A model generated the notes under the pieces. It ran no database searches. It was not told the DNA's origin and was given only the letters and a program-made list of their open reading frames with translations. Made by a program: the position numbers and the translations under genes. This document shows positions 6,501-9,595 of a DNA stretch of 9,595 nucleotides, piece by piece. How positions within the stretch are numbered: position 1 is the stretch's first letter; every line of letters starts with the position of its first letter. The DNA comes from Synechococcales cyanobacterium 340R_concoct_173_sub (GTDB lineage: Bacteria; Cyanobacteriota; Cyanobacteriia; Leptolyngbyales; Leptolyngbyaceae), in contig JANXNM010000472.1 of assembly GCA_025354065.1 (NCBI GenBank), positions 1 through 9,595 on the forward strand, read 5' to 3'.

Positions 6501-7968
6501 TAGAACCTCCCTGTGGTTTCAGGAGAGCTTCCATTTCAGAAGTAATGACCACTGCGCCAGCTTTGGCCGACCAATGAATAGTCGCGCCACTGTCATAAGT
6601 TGCAAATCGGCCAGTTGTGCCTAAAGGCGAAACCCGAGTTGACTGAATACTCGTTAACTTGCCAATCCAATTTCTATTCGCATCCTCGGTACGGGCGATC
6701 GCATTGTCGCCAACATAGAGATTTCCATTACCTGCTACTTTCCAGTTACTATCGGCCAACGGAGACAGCATTACATCAGCACTACCGAGCCGACGACCAC
6801 TAATATCCATCTGCCACAGCAAATTATTGCCGTTTACACTATTGCGCCAGAGAATATCCGACTTCCCGTCACCATTAAAGTCAGCCGTACTCGCCACTTG
6901 CCAATTGAAATCACTGACAATGCCCACATTGTACATATTGGTGCGGGACACACCATTCATCTGCCAAATGAGGTTATCGCCAGTCGCACTATTGCGCCAG
7001 AGCAGGTCAACCTGCTGGTCTCCTGTAAAATCAGCAACGCCAACAATCTGCCAGTTATTGTCCAGTACCGTTTCAATTTTAAGATCGGCAACATGAACAT
7101 TATTGTCCATTTTCCAAACTAAATTATCACCCGTTCGGCTATGCCGCCAAACAATATCCGCGCGTCCATCTTTGTCAAAATCGCCAACCCCGGCAATTTG
7201 CCAGTTCAAATCATTCGCCTTATCAACTCTCAGATCGCCGATATGCTTCGTTCCATTCATGCGCCAAATGACATTATCGCCCGTGATAGCATTACTCCAG
7301 AGAATATCGTTCTGACCATCTCGATCAAAATCAGCAATCCCAACAATCTTGAAATTCTTATCGCCAACGCTATCGGTTGAAATTTTCCCAACTTGAACCG
7401 CTCCATTCATCTGCCAGAATTGATTTTCACCTGTGACACCATTGCGCCAGAGCAAATCGGCCTTACCATCCCCAGTAAAGTCATTCGCAACTACAGGTAA
7501 CTCATGCGCTCGGAGCGCAGTCGCCAGAGATGGATTACGGAATAGATAGCCACCTTCAAAATCCTGGCGCGTTCCATCCCTCCAGGCATATTGATTCCCC
7601 GTCGGCATTCCCAACCACGTGCCAGAGCCACCCACTTGACCATAGATTTTCTCCATTTCCGCCGTAACGATTACTGCCCCTGCCTTCGCCGACCAGTGGA
7701 TAGTCCCGCCAGAGCTATATTTACTAAAGCGTCCCGTTGTCCCATAGGGAGAAGTATTCGTTGCGCTGCTACTCACAAGCTGCCCAAGAACACTTTGATT
7801 CACTGCGTAAGTTTTAGCCATCGCCGCATCCCAAGGCTTCGCGACAACAGCCGTACTAAAAGCATCCGTGAGATTATTCACTGGGGCGGAGAAGTTACCA
7901 CCCACAAAGCTCATAAACTGCACATCATTGAGGCCATTCACCCAACTGCCCGTCTCCAACCGCATCAA
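3571..7968 (-). CDS. Large multidomain surface hydrolase, main part: LGFP, FG-GAP, CHAP and lipase domains
   Basis: 1465 codons from a TTG at 7968 (an ATG follows at 7965). It is in the same frame as the upstream ORF and separated from it only by a TAA and seven codons, so it is probably the rest of one gene. Domains: LGFP-type repeat, residues 70-145 (WLGMPTGNQ, DFEGGYLF); five FG-GAP/VCBS-like units with DFTGDGKADLLWRN-type calcium-loop motifs near 163, 213, 263, 313 and 363; second LGFP repeat 450-520; an unrecognised region 535-765; third LGFP-like repeat 780-880 (WLGVPTS); CHAP amidase 912-1065, catalytic C939 (GECVSLIARY) and H1007 (YGHVAIV); a Pro/Thr/Gln-Thr linker 1074-1092; class-3 lipase 1100-1295 with GHSLGGALAQ, S1200, and candidate D1255 and H1283; a hydrophobic stretch 1318-1337; and Trp-rich repeats 1372-1465. 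CHAP domains cleave peptidoglycan amide bonds; class-3 lipases cleave ester bonds. Acting outside the cell is inferred. Confidence 0.85.
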   Translation of the reverse strand: MMRLETGSWVNGLNDVQFMSFVGGNFSAPVNNLTDAFSTAVVAKPWDAAMAKTYAVNQSVLGQLVSSSATNTSPYGTTGRFSKYSSGGTIHWSAKAGAVIVTAEMEKIYGQVGGSGTWLGMPTGNQYAWRDGTRQDFEGGYLFRNPSLATALRAHELPVVANDFTGDGKADLLWRNGVTGENQFWQMNGAVQVGKISTDSVGDKNFKIVGIADFDRDGQNDILWSNAITGDNVIWRMNGTKHIGDLRVDKANDLNWQIAGVGDFDKDGRADIVWRHSRTGDNLVWKMDNNVHVADLKIETVLDNNWQIVGVADFTGDQQVDLLWRNSATGDNLIWQMNGVSRTNMYNVGIVSDFNWQVASTADFNGDGKSDILWRNSVNGNNLLWQMDISGRRLGSADVMLSPLADSNWKVAGNGNLYVGDNAIARTEDANRNWIGKLTSIQSTRVSPLGTTGRFATYDSGATIHWSAKAGAVVITSEMEALLKPQGGSSGWLGMPTSNQYNWTGGTRQDFEGGYLFRNSNQAKALRPNELPNVDASLLQATRAVIDDAKLLQKVAQTYQNQLGKALTGLVDQGDGTQKQTFELGYLRTILGSYTAVQFVMRGDLSRPLALSVAPIPPDNLAEIFQKNVRQYASILGNPIRPDIHDVGYRKQMLFANHILVWEGGDKLEIRQVNDITPNWLKEINKKIQLETAIDITPEWLRVASARSNIGDYGKANYAQVGSAIGNLIKQPDGSYGQLYENATISYKDGKTTVTPVNTIVSPFIQQPLPSGGNQDTTKVLGGSIDSVWQIYQGTLGGATSGVQTFSNDVTYQLFQNGSVVKSDRGTFALYGAIRGQWLSQGGLGGWLGVPTSAETGLGDGVIKQSFANGYVIWDGSKTTVYNNSGNLIAPSNNPNPTLPSGPSVGASSSSSKVDDFINRFNGTANITRLDRGDLQGECVSLIARYLGEEYLSVGQKNMSLTLGNGRDTASVVASQFSQFFKPVSDPSDPVRGSIMSFPEIGGGYGHVAIVAEARRLNGQLQVRIIDSNSGQFGRVVREHSTWITISSNFSAPGYGSRIVWTNPKDAVSTSPNKPTPTPTPIQTQTQTQTRPVSYTSLDSATYESFARDVAYTENLGDPRYTIDRRFKDFNTGFSAIALQPKDLGSNLPYVLTILGTNNPSGMIDDMNPFGIGAAQFKNNKADIEDWLSNHQYADIVGHSLGGALAQEFAADFTSTGGKLGNIVTFNSPGVNYSYANQFKAANVKSVEHYIYSSDIVSLGGSTYLPGNSHLISFSDLNIYDKHVVPNTRSLSQNRNITQTGLSTNWLSSPLFHYEDPDYFAFLLAVAALSPELAVSLVTRGTVEASRELIGASSYLIATGFSKAGEFGTKALNATIHWTSDTWDTTTHWTSEAWNAASHWTADAWNASAKWTADTWNATSQWTAVQWNKTLTWTADQWNNTTQWASNLWNGTQNNVSNAWKIIWG
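3574..3855 (-). repeat. 33-bp tandem repeat coding for Trp-rich 11-residue units
   Basis: About eight head-to-tail units of consensus W-N-A-T-x-x-W-T-A-D-x (for example AWNASAKWTAD, TWNATSQWTAV, QWNKTLTWTAD) form the last 94 residues. Two Trp residues recur per unit, six apart. Units drift near the end (LWNGTQNNVSN, AWKIIWG). Eleven residues is three helical turns, so an amphipathic helix or a Trp-rich binding surface is possible. Confidence 0.85.
4695..4749 (-). repeat. Low-complexity linker repeat (Pro-Thr and Gln-Thr codons)
   Basis: Plus strand shows GTGTCT repeated four times, then GTATTGGTGTTGGTGTTGG. It codes for a KPTPTPTPIQTQTQTQT linker between the CHAP and lipase domains. Such a tract can vary in length by slippage. 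Confidence 0.8.
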
Positions 7969-7989
7969 CTCAGAGCCGCTGGCAATAAT

Positions 7990-8868
7990 TTACACATTAT
8001 TACCCGTCATTGCCCCCATATTACTGATCGCCACAGGAGCCGCAAACTCCCATCCCCCCTTACTGAGCATCACCTGAACATCAGCATCGCCATTAACCCA
8101 AGCACCCTTTTCCTGACGGATTAGATCAGTACGCCCGTCACCATTGAAGTCCCCCGCGATCAGATTAACAAAGTTACCATTCAGCGCTCCAGGATTGGGC
8201 ATATCAGCCACAAACTGAAAATTCCCGTTCTTGAACGTCAGAATCTGAGCATCACCCACACCATCGACCCAAGCACCTTTCTCTTGGCGAATCAGATCCG
8301 TCTTGCCATCCCCATTAAAATCACCCGCAATCAGATTGACTCCACTACCCTGCATCCAATGCATATTGGCTATATTTACAGGTGCCTGAAAGTCCCCGCC
8401 TGTCGTCCCCAGAAAGAACTGAACACCATTTACGGTATCAACTACGGCTCCCTTCTTTTGTCGCAGAACATCTTCAAAACCATCCCCATTAAAGTCACCT
8501 GATATCCAGTTAACAGTTTCATCGATATTTGCGAATGCGGCATTAGACGACAAGTTTAGCTTGTACGTGGTGTTTCCACTAACCCGTCCGACACTAATAT
8601 AGTAACTACCAGCGGCAAGATTAATATTAATCGCCTCTGCGGTTGTTCCGGCCCGATTAGATACTGAGAGAGCCTTGCCAGTGGCATCCATCAATGTCAG
8701 GCTGGCATCAGCACTCAAGCCACTTACGCTGATGAACGCACTAGTTGCACTTTTAGCCTCAAACCGATAGAAATCAAACTGGTCAAAACTGCTTACAGCA
8801 CCAGCAGCAGACTGGAGACCAGAATTGAGCAATACTTCTTTAGCTGTCGAACGGGAGTCAAAGACCAT
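7990..8868 (-). CDS. N-terminal part of the large surface hydrolase: PPC domain and FG-GAP units
   Basis: 292 codons starting ATG at 8868. Residues about 15-106 match the bacterial pre-peptidase C-terminal (PPC) beta-sandwich: FDQFDFYRFEAKSATSAFIS, LTLMDATGKAL, and LAAGSYYISVGRVSGNTTYK. Three FG-GAP/VCBS-like units follow with DFNGDG calcium loops at 125-130, 183-188 and 240-245, each followed by a (L/V)(I/L)RQ(E/K)KGA(W/V)V stretch. The frame then hits TAA (7990-7992) inside what would be the fourth unit; the same frame resumes at once with IIASGSELMRLETGSWVNG, parallel to NLIAG...LIRQEKGAWVNG of the third unit. No Sec signal peptide is visible, as is common in cyanobacterial PPC/FG-GAP proteins, so the export route is unknown. 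No clear Shine-Dalgarno sequence precedes the ATG. Confidence 0.8.
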   Translation of the reverse strand: MVFDSRSTAKEVLLNSGLQSAAGAVSSFDQFDFYRFEAKSATSAFISVSGLSADASLTLMDATGKALSVSNRAGTTAEAININLAAGSYYISVGRVSGNTTYKLNLSSNAAFANIDETVNWISGDFNGDGFEDVLRQKKGAVVDTVNGVQFFLGTTGGDFQAPVNIANMHWMQGSGVNLIAGDFNGDGKTDLIRQEKGAWVDGVGDAQILTFKNGNFQFVADMPNPGALNGNFVNLIAGDFNGDGRTDLIRQEKGAWVNGDADVQVMLSKGGWEFAAPVAISNMGAMTGNNV

Positions 8869-8912
8869 GACACAATATTCTGGGTGAAAGATTTGAGATT
8901 AAGCAAAGCGAG

Positions 8913-8941
8913 AATATACAAAAAATTCGCACCGACACCAA
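8913..8941 (-). promoter_or_regulatory. Candidate sigma-70-type promoter of the large gene
   Basis: On the minus strand TTGGTG (8936-8941), a 17-bp spacer, then TATATT (8913-8918). The -10 matches the consensus at 5 of 6 bases, the -35 at 3 of 6. Transcription would begin about 8905, giving a leader of roughly 37 nt. Confidence 0.5.
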
Positions 8942-8956
8942 GATCGGACGTTGTTT

Positions 8957-8990
8957 GTGAATCTAAGATTCACGAATCTAATCTTAGATT
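8957..8990. promoter_or_regulatory. Paired inverted 11-bp sites, putative operator
   Basis: GTGAATCTAAGATTCAC (8957-8973) is a palindrome with 7-bp arms, and AATCTAATCTTAGATT (8975-8990) another with 7-bp arms. They contain AATCTAAGATT (8960-8970) and its exact reverse complement AATCTTAGATT (8980-8990), 20 bp centre to centre, about two helical turns. They lie 16 bp upstream of the candidate -35, a position suited to an activator or repressor. Confidence 0.5.
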
Positions 8991-9188
8991 TCAGCGGAGT
9001 TTGTACTGATTTCAAGATTAGTAAAATCATATATGATGTCTTTACTAGGCAATGTGTAGATATGATGAAGATGTAATGAAATAGATAAATTCCTCACTAC
9101 GGAGTGTTCGCAAGCACTATTCATAACAGCGCCCAATGCAAATCTATCGTGAGAGCCGCCATTGCATCTGAGCCGATTTAAACGCACT
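8991..9188. other. Intergenic region between operator-like sites and IS end
   Basis: AT-rich, no gene recognised. A 12-bp palindrome ATCATATATGAT lies at 9026-9037. Together with 8869-8990 this is the 5' region of the large gene. A 67-codon open frame on the minus strand (8984-9187) has no recognisable features and overlaps the operator-like sites, so it is not called as a gene. Confidence 0.4.
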
Positions 9189-9458
9189 AGACCTCCTGCG
9201 AAAGTCGAATAAAGTTGTAAATATAGATATAAATTCAGCCAATTGAAAGTGAGTTATAACCAAGCTAAGAATTTAGAGCCTGTAGAGTTCAAACGATTGT
9301 GCGGCGTGACTCCAGCAACATTTGAGCAAATGGTAAAGGTCGTGGCAGCAGAAAAAGAGCTGGCAAAAAAGAGCGGCAGACCGATTAAATTAAGCATTGA
9401 AGACCAAGTATTAATGACATTGGAGTATTGGAGGGAGTATAGAACGCAGTTTCATATA
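9189..9458 (+). mobile_element. 5' fragment of an IS5-type insertion sequence
   Basis: Begins with AGACCTCCTGCGAAAGTC (9189-9206), the sort of terminal inverted repeat carried by ISL2/IS1031-like members of the IS5 family in cyanobacteria (from memory; no partner end is in the window). It is followed 37 nt later by the start of the transposase gene. The element stops abruptly near 9458, where a second element begins. No target duplication can be tested because the right end is missing. Confidence 0.55.
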
Positions 9459-9470
9459 GAACCCATTTGA
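9243..9470 (+). pseudogene. Truncated IS5-family transposase, N-terminal HTH part
   Basis: 75 codons from a TTG. The sequence VEFKRLCGVTPATFEQMVKV, then LSIEDQVLMTLEYWREYRTQ and FHI, is the helix-turn-helix N-terminal domain found before the DDE endonuclease domain in these transposases; a full protein would be about 250-270 residues. Family members normally continue FHIG..W; here only EPI-stop follows, coded by foreign sequence, so the frame breaks at about 9458. All catalytic DDE residues are missing and it cannot transpose alone. Confidence 0.75.
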
Positions 9471-9595
9471 CATTTTAGTCAGAGGCTGAAAGCCGCTTTA
9501 TCATTAACCTAACGAAACAGAGATTCATTTTTGTCGTCGCATTTCTCAATGTTCTTTCATCGTTCTTTACCAATATCTTGCAGCGTTCCATCCAG
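9459..9595 (-). mobile_element. End of a second IS element, inserted in the first
   Basis: Starts where the transposase homology of the first element stops (…CATATA, then GAACCCATTTGACATTTTAG). Its own transposase gene ends 17 nt inside this boundary, a spacing usual between an IS5-type transposase stop and the terminal repeat. The other end is outside the window. Confidence 0.5.
9475..9595 (-). CDS. IS5-family transposase, C-terminal end (partial)
   Basis: Open from the window edge to TAA at 9475-9477. The 39 visible residues include WMERCKILVKNDERTL and NLCFVRLMIKRLSASD. This fits the C-terminus of IS5-type DDE transposases, where 'W-x-E-R-x-(K/R)-x-L-x-K-(D/N)-(Y/F)-E-R-T' carries the last catalytic Glu (here the E of WMER) and the protein ends R-L-M-[LIV]-K-R-L. 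Most of the gene lies beyond the window, so its completeness is unknown. Confidence 0.65.
   Translation of the reverse strand, partial: WMERCKILVKNDERTLRNATTKMNLCFVRLMIKRLSASD

Noticed and set aside
7591..8124. Plus-strand ORF of 177 codons
   Set aside because: Antisense to the repeat domains of the large gene; His/Arg/Thr-rich translation with no domain features.
8984..9187. Minus-strand ORF of 67 codons
   Set aside because: No recognisable domain or ribosome-binding site, overlaps the operator-like palindromes; could still be a small unknown gene but cannot be supported.

Overview
The window looks like an accessory region of a cyanobacterial chromosome. The main clue is the density of the cyanobacterial HIP1 octamer GCGATCGC (e.g. 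near 138, 250, 428, 1660, 1962, 2380, 2629 and 6696) and of its GATCG core, mostly in the first 3.3 kb. No species can be named from the sequence.

Positions 1-3340 form a graveyard of small gene modules, nearly all on the minus strand. From left to right they are: a fragment of a subtilisin-type (S8) protease C-terminal domain; a small ribbon-helix-helix-like ORF with an internally deleted GIY-YIG nuclease gene (copy A); a complete RelB/RelE-type toxin-antitoxin pair; a HicB-like antitoxin followed by a PIN-toxin reading frame that stops after 10 codons; a second copy (copy B) of the small ORF plus a GIY-YIG gene, this one frameshifted near its end; and a frameshifted plus-strand remnant. Between the modules lie related GATCG-rich repeats of about 110-140 bp. 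In three of the four modules the antitoxin-sized gene is intact while the nuclease or toxin gene is broken; only RelBE appears whole.

Positions 3439-8990 hold one very large minus-strand gene with its signals: a candidate promoter (8913-8941), two inverted 11-bp operator-like sites just upstream (8957-8990), and a strong intrinsic terminator (3439-3470). The gene is split by one in-frame TAA at 7990-7992. Joined, it spans about 1765 codons: a PPC-type domain, three FG-GAP/VCBS-like units, (stop), an LGFP-type repeat, five more FG-GAP units, a second LGFP repeat, an uncharacterised region, a third LGFP-like repeat, a CHAP amidase domain, a class-3 lipase domain and a tail of Trp-rich 11-residue repeats. 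This is the architecture of an exported, cell-surface or wall-acting enzyme carrying two different hydrolase activities.

Positions 9189-9595 contain two insertion-sequence fragments. The 5' end of one IS5-like element, with its terminal repeat and transposase start, is cut off by the end of a second IS5-like element lying in the opposite orientation and running out of the window.

The left third therefore reads as a cassette-like array of toxin-antitoxin-type modules in decay, and the rest as a large surface hydrolase gene bounded by transposable elements.
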